Origin: Akkermansiaceae bacterium UBA2381
Lineage (GTDB): Bacteria > Verrucomicrobiota > Verrucomicrobiia > Verrucomicrobiales > DEV007
DNA length: 64,000 nt
Direction of reading: 5' to 3'
Assembly (NCBI GenBank): GCA_002344215.1
Contig: DDSV01000052.1
Location: 124,001-188,000 of the forward strand
In this document: positions 27,512-34,972 of the stretch, piece after piece
Position numbering within the stretch: the first letter of the stretch is position 1
Layout of the letters: every line of letters begins with the position of its first letter
Position numbers and translations under genes: made by a program
The notes under the pieces: generated by a model
What the model saw: the letters and a program-made list of their open reading frames with translations, nothing else
Told to the model about the DNA's origin: nothing
Databases searched by the model: none

Positions 27512-27832
27512 GGGGGGCGGCTAAGAGTATCAGCTCTTCCGTTATCTTCTTCAAGATTGATACATCCGAAGGAGCAGGACGGCCGGGTTTTATGAGTGAG
27601 ACACCAAATGCCAAATGCTCGCAAGGGATCAGTAGAACTCCTCCAACCGGCCTTACCCACCCTCATGATCCCCCTCACCCCGCAGCAGGGCTGCGATGAT
27701 GGCATTGATCACAAAACATCGGGATTCCGGATTCACCACTCTCTACGGTCCCGCTCTTCTCGATTCTCACCACCTCGACACGCCAATGTGCGGCGCGATG
27801 GCGGAGCAGGCTAGACGCGACCATTGCAGAAT
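27512..27832. other. 321-bp gap without a gene
   Basis: No coding signal I trust is present on either strand. The part next to 27511 should contain the promoter of the DUF1552-DUF1592 pair, and the rest the 3' end region of the sulfatase gene that stops at 27833. A small tandem repeat in the minus-strand reading (gcatttggcatttgg) and scattered homopurine runs are visible, but no hairpin followed by a T-run was found. Confidence 0.5.
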
Positions 27833-29212
27833 TCAGATCGACGGAGCCGGAGCATCCTTCACCGTTTGCTTCTCCTTCTTCTTTTTCTTCTTTTTCGGCT
27901 CAGCCGCTCCGCCTCCCTCGAGTCCAACGCGTTTTGCTCCCGCCTTCACGGGTTCAGCCATCCCGGAGAGCCACTTGTCGTGCAGCCCGGTAAGCTCGGC
28001 GACTTTTTCGGGATTGGCTTCCGAGAGATCGTTTGCTTCGGAAACGTCCCCGGCCAGATCAAAGAGCGACACCTCGCCTTTTTCGCCCACGAGCTTCCAA
28101 TCACCCGAGCGCACCGCCCACCAGCCGCCCTCGCTGCCGGAGGACCAGAAGAGATCACGGGATGGCGGGGGCGTTTCACCGGAAAGGAGAGGCAACAGGT
28201 TCACGCCGTCAAAGGTGGTTCCCTCGGACGCGGTGATGCCTGCGGCGGCCAGCGTTGTGGGCAGGATGTCGAGGGCGGAGACAGGGTGATCGAACTCGCC
28301 CGGGGTCAGTCGCCCAGGCCATGAGATGAGGAAGGGCACCCGGATGCCACCCTCGAAGTCGGTGTGTTTTCCTCCGCGCAGAGGGGTGTTCACCGCGCCC
28401 TGGGCGAGTGGTCCACCATTGTCACTGAGGAAAACGATGACGGTACGGTCCCGGACTCCACCCTGTTCAAGCGCGGCGACAACACGCCCCACGGCATCGT
28501 CGAGACGCTTACCCATGGCAAGGAGGGTGTTGCGGTTGACATCGCCGGTGTCGAATTTCTCGATTTCGTCATCCGGTGCCTGGAGAGGCGCATGCACCGC
28601 ATTGAAGGCGAGATAGGCGAAGAATGGTTTCTCCTTGTTTCTCGTGATGAAGGCGGCGGTCTCCTCGCCGAGGCGGTCGGTGAGATAACCCTTTTCGGAA
28701 ACGATTTCAGTCCCGCGATAGATCGGGTCCTCCGGGTCGTCGAGCTTGAAGTAATCGTGGGCACCGCGTCCGAGGAAACCAAAGACCTCGTCGAATCCGC
28801 GCAACGCGGGACTCCAGGCGGGGTCGGGACCGAGGTGCCACTTACCGAACTGGGCGGTCACGTATCCGGCCGGTTTCAGGTATTGGGGAAAGATCGTCTC
28901 GTCCATGGGCAGTCCGCTCCCGGCCTCGCCTCCGGTGTAGAGACCAAGGCGCTGCTGGTAGCGTCCCGTCATTAACCCGGCCCTCGTCGGCGAACAAACG
29001 TTGCCTGAGACATATCCCTGCCGGCACACGATGCTTCGCTTCGCGAGATCGGCGAGATGCGGGGTTGAGACTCCGTCCGCCGGCTGCGGGTGGAAAAGCA
29101 CATCCGCGTAGCCGAGATCATCGGCAACAATGAGGACAATGTTAGGGAGTGAATCGGCGGCGGTAGCCTGGAGGCCACCAAGGAGGACTGAGAGAAGAAG
29201 AAGCTTTTTCAT
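27833..29212 (-). CDS. Secreted sulfatase with poly-lysine C-terminal tail
   Basis: The protein has 459 aa with signal peptide ending near ATAAD. S1 sulfatase motifs: NIVLIVADDLGYADV, the formylglycine site C73-S-P-T-R77 with AGLMTGR, AQFGKWHLG, and VIVFLSDNGGP. The CSPTRAGLMTGRY form and GKWHLG are typical of arylsulfatase A-like enzymes (N-acetylgalactosamine or other hexosamine sulfate esters are usual). After the catalytic domain the chain ends in seven consecutive lysines plus EKQTVKD. Such a basic tail is not part of the fold; it may bind an acidic polymer or the cell surface, which is inference. Its ATG overlaps the stop of the upstream sulfatase (ATGA). Confidence 0.93.
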   Translation of the reverse strand: MKKLLLLSVLLGGLQATAADSLPNIVLIVADDLGYADVLFHPQPADGVSTPHLADLAKRSIVCRQGYVSGNVCSPTRAGLMTGRYQQRLGLYTGGEAGSGLPMDETIFPQYLKPAGYVTAQFGKWHLGPDPAWSPALRGFDEVFGFLGRGAHDYFKLDDPEDPIYRGTEIVSEKGYLTDRLGEETAAFITRNKEKPFFAYLAFNAVHAPLQAPDDEIEKFDTGDVNRNTLLAMGKRLDDAVGRVVAALEQGGVRDRTVIVFLSDNGGPLAQGAVNTPLRGGKHTDFEGGIRVPFLISWPGRLTPGEFDHPVSALDILPTTLAAAGITASEGTTFDGVNLLPLLSGETPPPSRDLFWSSGSEGGWWAVRSGDWKLVGEKGEVSLFDLAGDVSEANDLSEANPEKVAELTGLHDKWLSGMAEPVKAGAKRVGLEGGGAAEPKKKKKKKEKQTVKDAPAPSI

Positions 29213-30972
29213 GGTGCGGCGGGTTTGAACTGGAGAATGCGGAACTGCGCCCCGGATCCGGGGGGGTGCACGCGGAGATGAATGACCGGAGCGGTCGCCG
29301 GAAGAACGAACTCCCGCATTTGCCAGTCGTCCGATTCATCGAGGGTGAACGTGATGCGATTGTCAGGGAGAAAATCCTTGTCGCCCTCAACCCGCCAGGC
29401 AACCGATCCGGTGCCGGCGGAGGCCTTGAGTTCGAGCCGCACGGCCACGGGCCCGGCCAGCTTGGTGCGGGATTTGGTGAGGAAGCCACCCTTTCCTTTC
29501 TTCTCCGACGTGAAAATGATCACCCCGTCCTGCTCGACCAGCGTTCCGCCACGGGCTTCCCACCCGCGCACGGCGGTGGACGAGGGGAGCCCTTTTTCGG
29601 CAGGAGGAGCCACGGTCTTGCCCTCGAGATAGTGATCAAAGTAGTCGTTCCAGGTCTGCGCCATCGGCCCGAGCGCGAGACCGGGGGGATCGAGTTCGGC
29701 GCACCAGGTGGTGAGTTTTTCGCGGAGACTGGTGGCTTTGTCAGGGTGTTCGGGGGCGAGATTGCGTTTCTCCCCGGGATCGGTGGCGAGATCATAGAGG
29801 TATTCGCGTTCACCGCCTCGCAGGAGCTTCCAGTTCCCCTCGCGGATCGCGCTCTGGGCCATCCACCTCCAGTGGAGCGCCTCGTGCGGCGGGGTTGTCA
29901 CTTCACCCTTGAGATGCGGGATGAGGTTCACCCCGTCGAGATCACCGGGCTTCGTCCCGATTCCTGCGATGGCCGCCGCGGTCGCAGCCACGTCGAGCGC
30001 GCTCACGGCAGGATCGTAAACCTGACCGCCGGGAATGGTGCCGGGCCAGGCGATGAGAAAAGGCACGTGCATGCCGCCCTCGGAGAGCATTCCCTTTTCG
30101 CCGTTCATCGGTTCATTGATGCTTCCGTCCCAACCTCCTGCATCGCCCTGCAGAGGCGAGTCGATCTGATGGATCTTGAGCGGTGCGCCGTTGTCACCGA
30201 TGAAGAAGATGAGCGTCTTTTCGGTGAGGCCGTGTTTCTTCAGGGTTTCCGTGATGAGCCCGACTCCGTCGTCGATCGCCGCGAGCATGCCGAGGGCGGC
30301 GCGACGGCGCTCGGGCATCTCCCCGGGAAAGCGATCCTTGTAGGACTGCGGCGCGTCGAGGGGCGTGTGCGGGGCGCGGTAGGCGAGGTAGAGGAAGAAG
30401 GGCTGATCGTGGTAACGCTCGATGATCGCGGCGGCGGACTGTGAGCAGGCATCAATATGGTACGAAGTCGGCGGCAGATCGCCCATGGGTCGGTCCTGAC
30501 CGTCGAGGGTGATGTTCGCGGAGAAGGGCCTTTGCGCGTTTTGCGAAAAGACGTGCTTGAACCCATGCACCGGGATCTCCGTGGTTGGACCGAGGTGCCA
30601 CTTCCCGAACTGGGCCGTCTCGTACCCCGCGTCGCGGAGGCGTTCAGCCACGGTGGTCTGTTGATTGAAGCCGTCGAGGGGTGAGTTATTGCTGTCGAGA
30701 CCGAAGCGCCCCTGGAATCTCCCAGTCAGCAGACCACCCCTGGAGGGCACACACTGCGGCGCGGTGCTGTAACCATTTTTTGCGACAACACCGCTGCGGG
30801 CAAGCGCGTCGAGGTGCGGGGTTTTGATGTCATCACGGACCCCGTGAATCCCTAGGTCGGCGTAACCGTGATCGTCGGTGTAGATGAGGATGAGGTTCGG
30901 TTTCTCCGCCCGGCATATGACTGTGATGGACAGCAGCGGGACGAGGAAGTGGAGAATGCGTTTTCGAATCAT
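29209..30972 (-). CDS. Secreted sulfatase with extra C-terminal beta domain
   Basis: From the ATG at 30972 (an in-frame GTG lies 15 bp upstream) the protein has 587 aa with a signal peptide through VICRAE. Motifs: NLILIYTDDHGYADLG, formylglycine site C74-V-P-S-R78 followed by GGLLTGRF, AQFGKWHLGPT, and LIFFIGDNGAP. The catalytic domain ends near residue 450; about 120 further residues (WEARGGTLVEQDGV... to IHLRVHPPGSGAQF) look like a beta-sandwich of the carbohydrate-binding or laminin-G type, also found after other planctomycete sulfatases. It starts a two-sulfatase operon. About 85 bp separate it from the folA stop, where its promoter should lie. Confidence 0.92.
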   Translation of the reverse strand: MIRKRILHFLVPLLSITVICRAEKPNLILIYTDDHGYADLGIHGVRDDIKTPHLDALARSGVVAKNGYSTAPQCVPSRGGLLTGRFQGRFGLDSNNSPLDGFNQQTTVAERLRDAGYETAQFGKWHLGPTTEIPVHGFKHVFSQNAQRPFSANITLDGQDRPMGDLPPTSYHIDACSQSAAAIIERYHDQPFFLYLAYRAPHTPLDAPQSYKDRFPGEMPERRRAALGMLAAIDDGVGLITETLKKHGLTEKTLIFFIGDNGAPLKIHQIDSPLQGDAGGWDGSINEPMNGEKGMLSEGGMHVPFLIAWPGTIPGGQVYDPAVSALDVAATAAAIAGIGTKPGDLDGVNLIPHLKGEVTTPPHEALHWRWMAQSAIREGNWKLLRGGEREYLYDLATDPGEKRNLAPEHPDKATSLREKLTTWCAELDPPGLALGPMAQTWNDYFDHYLEGKTVAPPAEKGLPSSTAVRGWEARGGTLVEQDGVIIFTSEKKGKGGFLTKSRTKLAGPVAVRLELKASAGTGSVAWRVEGDKDFLPDNRITFTLDESDDWQMREFVLPATAPVIHLRVHPPGSGAQFRILQFKPAAP

Positions 30973-31056
30973 GCGTGAGTTAAACACCGCATCGAAGCAA
31001 CCCGACTCGAAATTGCCGAAAAATTTGCGCCGGACTCAACTTTCCCCGGGGCGGAG

Positions 31057-31539
31057 TCACCCGACGCTTCGACGCAAATAGCGCCGCAGCTCAAATTCGT
31101 CGTCACGATAGATCACTTCGGTAAGCTCAAACTCCGGCTCAAACTCGAATAATGACGTGTCACCCTCGTAGGGATGGAAAACATAACTCAGGAGCACTTC
31201 GTCGCACCACGGGATCATCTCGCGATAGATCTGGGCACCACCGATGACCGAGGCCTCCTCCGCGCCCTCGAGCAGGGCCAGCGCCTCCTCGCAGGTGCCG
31301 ATCACTTCAAAACCGGCCGGGACTTCGGTGAGAGTTCTCGATATGACAATGTTCCGGCGCTTCGGGAGAGGCCGCCCGATGGACTCCATCGTTTTTCTTC
31401 CCATAATGATGGGATGGCCGAGGGTCATCTTTTTGAACCACTTCAAATCCTCCGACAAACGCCAGGGAAGCCCTCCGTCCCTGCCGATGACACGGTTCGA
31501 GGCCATCGCGACTACCGCTTTGAGACGGGGACGACTCAT
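31057..31539 (-). CDS. folA: Dihydrofolate reductase
   Basis: The protein has 160 aa, the usual size. It shows the DHFR pattern: VVAMASNRVIGRDGGLPWRLSEDLKWFKK at the start (with the PW pair and the catalytic acidic residue in LSEDLKWF), PIIMGRKTMESIGRPLPKRRNIVISR for NADPH binding, and VIGGAQIY. It reduces dihydrofolate to tetrahydrofolate with NADPH. Its ATG overlaps the thyA stop by 4 bp, so the enzyme that produces dihydrofolate (ThyA) and the one that recycles it are coupled. It is the last gene of the LOG-thyA-folA operon. Confidence 0.97.
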   Translation of the reverse strand: MSRPRLKAVVAMASNRVIGRDGGLPWRLSEDLKWFKKMTLGHPIIMGRKTMESIGRPLPKRRNIVISRTLTEVPAGFEVIGTCEEALALLEGAEEASVIGGAQIYREMIPWCDEVLLSYVFHPYEGDTSLFEFEPEFELTEVIYRDDEFELRRYLRRSVG

Positions 31540-32339
31540 ATGGCGATGGGTGCCTTGATCGCCGGATGCGGGTCGTATCCGACCAGTTCAAAATCGTCAA
31601 AGGAAAAACCATCGATCGCTTTGATCGCCGGATTCAACTTCATTACCGGCAGCGTTCGCGGCTCGCGGCTGAGTTGCAAACGGGCCTGCTCGAGGTGGTT
31701 TTGATAGAGGTGAAGATCTCCGAAAGTGTGGACAAACTCCCCGGGCTTGAGATCACAGACCTGCGCCATCATCAGAGTGAGGAGGGCGTAGGAGGCGATG
31801 TTGAAAGGCACTCCGAGGAAGAGATCGGCGCTGCGCTGATAAAGCTGGCAGCTCAGTTCGTTCGTTGAGGTATTGACGTAGAACTGGAAAAGGGCATGAC
31901 AGGGAGGCAGGGCCATTTCGTCGACGTCAGACGGGTTCCAGGCACTCACGATGTGACGGCGGCTCGTCGGATTCTTTTTGATCGATTCCACGACCCTGGC
32001 AATTTGATCGATCGTGTCCCCCGTCCCGCCGGAGGACCAGGACCGCCACTGCTTCCCGTAGACCGGTCCGAGATTTCCCTCCTCGTCGGCCCATTCATCC
32101 CAGATGCTGACTCCGTGATCCTTGAGATACTGAATGTTGGTCTCGCCTTTCAGAAACCAGAGCAATTCGTGAATAATGGAACGGAGGTGCAGCTTTTTGG
32201 TGGTGAGACAGGGGAAGCTCTCCCGCAAATCGAATCGTGCCTGCGCCCCGAAAACACCGATGGTCCCGACTCCGGTGCGATCCCCGCGCTCGGTGCCGTG
32301 GGCGAGGACATGTTCGATGAGATCGAGGTAGGCTTTCAT
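31536..32339 (-). CDS. thyA: Thymidylate synthase
   Basis: The protein has 267 aa, matching the short bacterial ThyA form. Visible motifs: DRTGVGTIGVFGAQARFDL, the Arg-Arg pair SRRHIVSAWNPSD, ALPPCHALFQFYV with nucleophile Cys147, QLYQRSADLFLGVPFNIASYALL, and GDLHLYQNH. It methylates dUMP to dTMP with methylene-tetrahydrofolate, giving dihydrofolate, the substrate of the next gene. Both its ends overlap neighbours by 4 bp (LOG upstream, folA downstream). Confidence 0.97.
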   Translation of the reverse strand: MKAYLDLIEHVLAHGTERGDRTGVGTIGVFGAQARFDLRESFPCLTTKKLHLRSIIHELLWFLKGETNIQYLKDHGVSIWDEWADEEGNLGPVYGKQWRSWSSGGTGDTIDQIARVVESIKKNPTSRRHIVSAWNPSDVDEMALPPCHALFQFYVNTSTNELSCQLYQRSADLFLGVPFNIASYALLTLMMAQVCDLKPGEFVHTFGDLHLYQNHLEQARLQLSREPRTLPVMKLNPAIKAIDGFSFDDFELVGYDPHPAIKAPIAI

Positions 32340-32923
32340 GATCGATAGAACGAACTTGGACCACGACGGGCCGCCTCTTCAAGTTTTTCGAGGAGGGAGG
32401 AAATCGAATCGTCGGCGACGAGGTTCGCGGCATCCTGTGCGCTGATAAAGCCCCCGTCCACCTGCGTTTTGCCGCAAAAAGAGATCAGTTCGTCATAAAA
32501 TCCCGCGACATTGAGGATGCCGCTCGGTTTCGTGTGCACCGCGAGACGAACCCAGGTGAGCATTTCAAAAAGCTCGTCGAGCGTTCCGATACCTCCGGGC
32601 AGGGTGATGAATCCCTCGGAAAGCTCAGCCATGCGGAGTTTTCGCTCCAACATCGTCGGAACCACCTCAAGCTGAGTCACCCCGCGATGACCCAGTTCGA
32701 GGTCCATTAAAAACTCCGGAATGACTCCGATGACCTCGCCTCCGGCTTCAAGGCAGGCATCGGCGACGGCACCCATCATGCCGACGCTGCCGCCACCATA
32801 GACAAGACGGATGCCCCGTTCGGCGAGAGCCAATCCGGTCGCACGGGCGGACTCGAGGTAGGCGGGATTCGTTCCGGACTGGGATCCACAAAAAACACAA
32901 AGGGAGGTGAAGCGGGTCGACAT
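32336..32923 (-). CDS. LOG family protein (TIGR00730, Rossmann-fold nucleotide hydrolase)
   Basis: The long frame reaches 33538, but the real start is the ATG at 32923 (MSTRFTSLCVFCGSQSG), giving 195 aa, the family's normal length. Signature motifs are VYGGGSVGMMGAVADA and the PGGxGTxxE site in TLPGGIGTLDELFEML. LOG proteins hydrolyse nucleoside 5'-monophosphates (cytokinin riboside monophosphates in plants) to base and ribose 5-phosphate; bacterial relatives are often misnamed lysine decarboxylase. It begins the operon with thyA and folA, fitting a nucleotide-metabolism role. Its promoter lies in the 122-bp region shared with the divergent Fur-family gene. Confidence 0.93.
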   Translation of the reverse strand: MSTRFTSLCVFCGSQSGTNPAYLESARATGLALAERGIRLVYGGGSVGMMGAVADACLEAGGEVIGVIPEFLMDLELGHRGVTQLEVVPTMLERKLRMAELSEGFITLPGGIGTLDELFEMLTWVRLAVHTKPSGILNVAGFYDELISFCGKTQVDGGFISAQDAANLVADDSISSLLEKLEEAARRGPSSFYRS

Positions 32924-33007
32924 CACTGGCGGAGCAAGTCGGCAAGGTGAATCACCGCTGTCGATCCGCAACTGAATCCTCACTCCGGCCCGGCCGATTC
33001 GCCGGGA

Positions 33008-33036
33008 TTGCAGTTTCCCCGCAACCGCTCTAGTAT
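33008..33036 (+). promoter_or_regulatory. Candidate promoter of the Fur-family gene
   Basis: TTGCAG at 33008-33013 and TAGTAT at 33031-33036 are separated by 17 bp, a near-consensus sigma-70 arrangement. Transcription would begin near 33043, only about 3 nt before the ATG at 33046, and no Shine-Dalgarno site is present there. If the promoter is real, the mRNA would be leaderless. It lies in the short gap divergent from the LOG-thyA-folA operon, so one region may serve both directions. Confidence 0.45.
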
Positions 33037-33045
33037 CCCCTGAAG

Positions 33046-33480
33046 ATGAGCGGAGAGAATATCCGGATAGAAGATTTGCTGAAGGAGTGCTCCTCGTCAG
33101 GGCTGAGAAGAACTGCGGCCCTGGAGGCATGTCTGCGTGCTCTCGCCAGTGCGGAGCAGCCGATGACCCTGCAGCAGATCGCGGCGAGTTCCGCCTTCGA
33201 TGTTTCCTGCGATCCGGCGACCATCTACCGTCTCGTGAGCCGGCTCGAGGAACGCCGCATCGTTCGCCGGATCGGATTCCACAGCCGGGCGGCGCACTAC
33301 TGCCTGCGGGAGAGTCACCATCAGGATTATTTGATTTGCCGTGACTGTGGCTCAGTTGAGGTCCTCGATATCGCCTGTCCGGTGGAGCATCTCGAGAAGA
33401 AGATCGCTCAGGAGAGCGGTTTTTCCGATCTCGAGCACGAGCTCGAATTCTTCGGGCGCTGCGCCAATTGCCAGGATTGA
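33046..33480 (+). CDS. Fur-family transcriptional regulator
   Basis: The protein has 144 aa. The N-terminal winged helix is visible with LRRTAALEACLRALASAEQPMT and the recognition segment SCDPATIYRLVSRLEERRIVRR, where Fur proteins usually have xxxTVYRxLxxLxxxGlv. The metal-binding C-terminus has H91-H92 in RESHHQDYLICRDCG, with C98/C101 and C139/C142 forming the structural zinc site. Which metal or signal it senses (Fe, Zn, peroxide) cannot be decided by eye. Its position 5' of a promoter with inverted repeats (33543-33628) makes that promoter a possible target. Confidence 0.93.
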   Translation: MSGENIRIEDLLKECSSSGLRRTAALEACLRALASAEQPMTLQQIAASSAFDVSCDPATIYRLVSRLEERRIVRRIGFHSRAAHYCLRESHHQDYLICRDCGSVEVLDIACPVEHLEKKIAQESGFSDLEHELEFFGRCANCQD

Positions 33481-33542
33481 TTTCCGCGGGCGACGCACCT
33501 GATCCGGCCGTCGAGGCCATTCTCATAATTGCGATCATTTTG

Positions 33543-33628
33543 CAAATTCGTCAATTTTCGGATTTTGGTATTGAGTGAGGTGACGAATTTGATATAGTTG
33601 GCAGCACTGATTCGCATGAATGCGAATC
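33543..33628 (+). promoter_or_regulatory. Promoter with two inverted repeats before the small membrane protein
   Basis: A candidate promoter has TTGAGT (33571-33576), a 16-bp spacer and TATAGT (33593-33598), in an AT-rich setting. Just after the expected start site is a perfect inverted repeat, gattcgcat (33609-33617) and atgcgaatc (33620-33628), separated by 2 bp: a 20-bp operator-like element. A second inverted repeat, caaattcgtc (33543-33552) and gacgaatttg (33582-33591), flanks the -35 box. The position right after a Fur-family gene suggests Fur-type control, but the repeat is not a classical Fur box (gataatgataatcattatc). Confidence 0.5.
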
Positions 33629-33643
33629 ACGGTGTCCGCTATC

Positions 33644-34042
33644 ATGAAATTATCCTGGAATCGCCTTGCCCTGACCATCGGTGCTTTTATTCTCGCGTTG
33701 ATGGCGATCGACGGATTGATCCGGATGCACAACGCTGAAATGGCCAACTTCGGCTTTGGCGTTAGCCCTCTGGTCGCCGCTGACAGCGCTGCCGCCCTGT
33801 TTCTGGTCGGATTGATCGCCGGGGTCGTTCTCGGGATCGGGATTTTCTTCGGCTATCTGGTCTGGCGCGAAAAACGATATGCGGAGGAGCCGGATGATCT
33901 GGCCATACTCCTGAACGAGATTGCCGAAGACGAGAAGAAGAGCGCGCTGTGTCTGGAGGACAACACCCCCGAGGATAAAGTCGAGTCACTTGACCCCTGG
34001 GAACGCCCCGCCGACTGGTGGAAAAGCTCCGACGACGACTGA
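33644..34042 (+). CDS. Small membrane protein with acidic cytoplasmic tail
   Basis: The start at 33644 (132 aa) is chosen because the in-frame ATG at 33620 lies inside the inverted repeat; the other start would add 8 residues. Two hydrophobic segments are present: LALTIGAFILALMAIDGLI near residues 7-25 and AAALFLVGLIAGVVLGIGIFFGYLV near 50-75. The rest is a charged tail (REKRYAEEPDDLAILLNEIAEDEKK... WERPADWWKSSDDD). No family was recognised. It is not followed by a same-strand partner; the next gene (xerD) is convergent with a 27-bp gap. Confidence 0.75.
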   Translation: MKLSWNRLALTIGAFILALMAIDGLIRMHNAEMANFGFGVSPLVAADSAAALFLVGLIAGVVLGIGIFFGYLVWREKRYAEEPDDLAILLNEIAEDEKKSALCLEDNTPEDKVESLDPWERPADWWKSSDDD

Positions 34043-34069
34043 TTCGCGATCGGAGATCGCCGGTTCGCT

Positions 34070-34963
34070 CTACCCGCGCGGATGGAAGCGCCGGTGCACG
34101 TCACGCAGGTGTTTCTGATCGACGTGAGTGTAGATCTGAGTGGTGGCGATGTCTGCGTGGCCGAGCAGTTCCTGAATGACCCTGAGATCGGCCCCGTTGC
34201 CGAGGAGGTGGGTTGCAAAGGAATGCCGCAGGAGGTGCGGGTAGACATTCGACTCGATGCCCGCGAGGCGGGCCCGCTCTTTCACAATCTGCCAGACACG
34301 GGTAGTGGTCAGTTTCTTGCCGTGTCTCGAGAGGAAGATCTCGCTCCCGCTGAAGCGGCTCACCAGTGAAGGCCTTTCCCCCTCGAGATAGAGCCCGATC
34401 GCTTCACGGGCGGCGGAACCCACCGGGACGATGCGGGTTTTGTTCCCCTTGCCGGTGACGCGAATGGCGCCGTCCTCCAGAAAGAGATTCTCAAGGCGCG
34501 AGCCGGTCACCTCGGAGACGCGCAAGCCGCTCGCATACATCAGTTCGAGCATGGCCCGGTCACGGCGTGAGAGCGGCAGGGTATCGTCAATCGACTCGAG
34601 AAGTTTTTTTACGGTCGGCTCGTTGAGTGTCTCGGGAAGGTACTTTTCAAGTCTGGGCGAATCGATCTGATCCGCCACATCCGCACTCACTTTGCCGCGC
34701 GCGGCGAGGTGGCGGAAAAAGATTTTCAGGGCAATGAGTTGGATCCGGAGACTGGACGCCGCCAGCCTGTCCCCGAGGCGGCGCTCGGACAGGTAGGTGG
34801 TGAGGTGAGACAAATCCACTTTCTCCGGATTCTCCACCCCGTGCTCGTTTTTCAGCCATTCGGCGAAAGCCTCAAGGGAGCGCCTCACTGAGAGCTGGTA
34901 GTTGAGCGACAGGCCCTTCTCAACCGCAAGGAAGCGAATAAAACGGTCAATCTCGCTCTCCAT
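34070..34963 (-). CDS. xerD: Tyrosine recombinase XerD/XerC
   Basis: The protein has 297 aa, the normal XerC/D length. The N-terminal SAM-like core-binding domain is followed by the catalytic domain with all six residues: Arg148 (YASGLRVSE), Lys172 (GKGNKTRIVPV), His243 and Arg246 (HLLRHSFATHLL), His269 (LLGHADIATTQ) and nucleophile Tyr278 (QIYTHV). It resolves chromosome dimers at dif together with its partner. I prefer XerD over XerC on overall resemblance (HLLRHSFATHLL, TTQIYTH), but both forms are close and the pair is not shown here. It starts 9 bp after the stop of the upstream zinc-ribbon gene, so the two may be cotranscribed. Confidence 0.9.
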   Translation of the reverse strand: MESEIDRFIRFLAVEKGLSLNYQLSVRRSLEAFAEWLKNEHGVENPEKVDLSHLTTYLSERRLGDRLAASSLRIQLIALKIFFRHLAARGKVSADVADQIDSPRLEKYLPETLNEPTVKKLLESIDDTLPLSRRDRAMLELMYASGLRVSEVTGSRLENLFLEDGAIRVTGKGNKTRIVPVGSAAREAIGLYLEGERPSLVSRFSGSEIFLSRHGKKLTTTRVWQIVKERARLAGIESNVYPHLLRHSFATHLLGNGADLRVIQELLGHADIATTQIYTHVDQKHLRDVHRRFHPRG

Positions 34964-34972
34964 GGCGAGGCC

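Noticed and set aside
27600..27640. Tandem gcatttggcatttgg repeat in the 27512-27832 gap
   Set aside because: Only two units of a short sequence; chance is the best explanation.
32924..33538. N-terminal extension of the LOG gene to 33538
   Set aside because: The extension overlaps the Fur-family gene on the other strand and has Arg-rich shadow composition; the family starts at the Met encoded at 32923.
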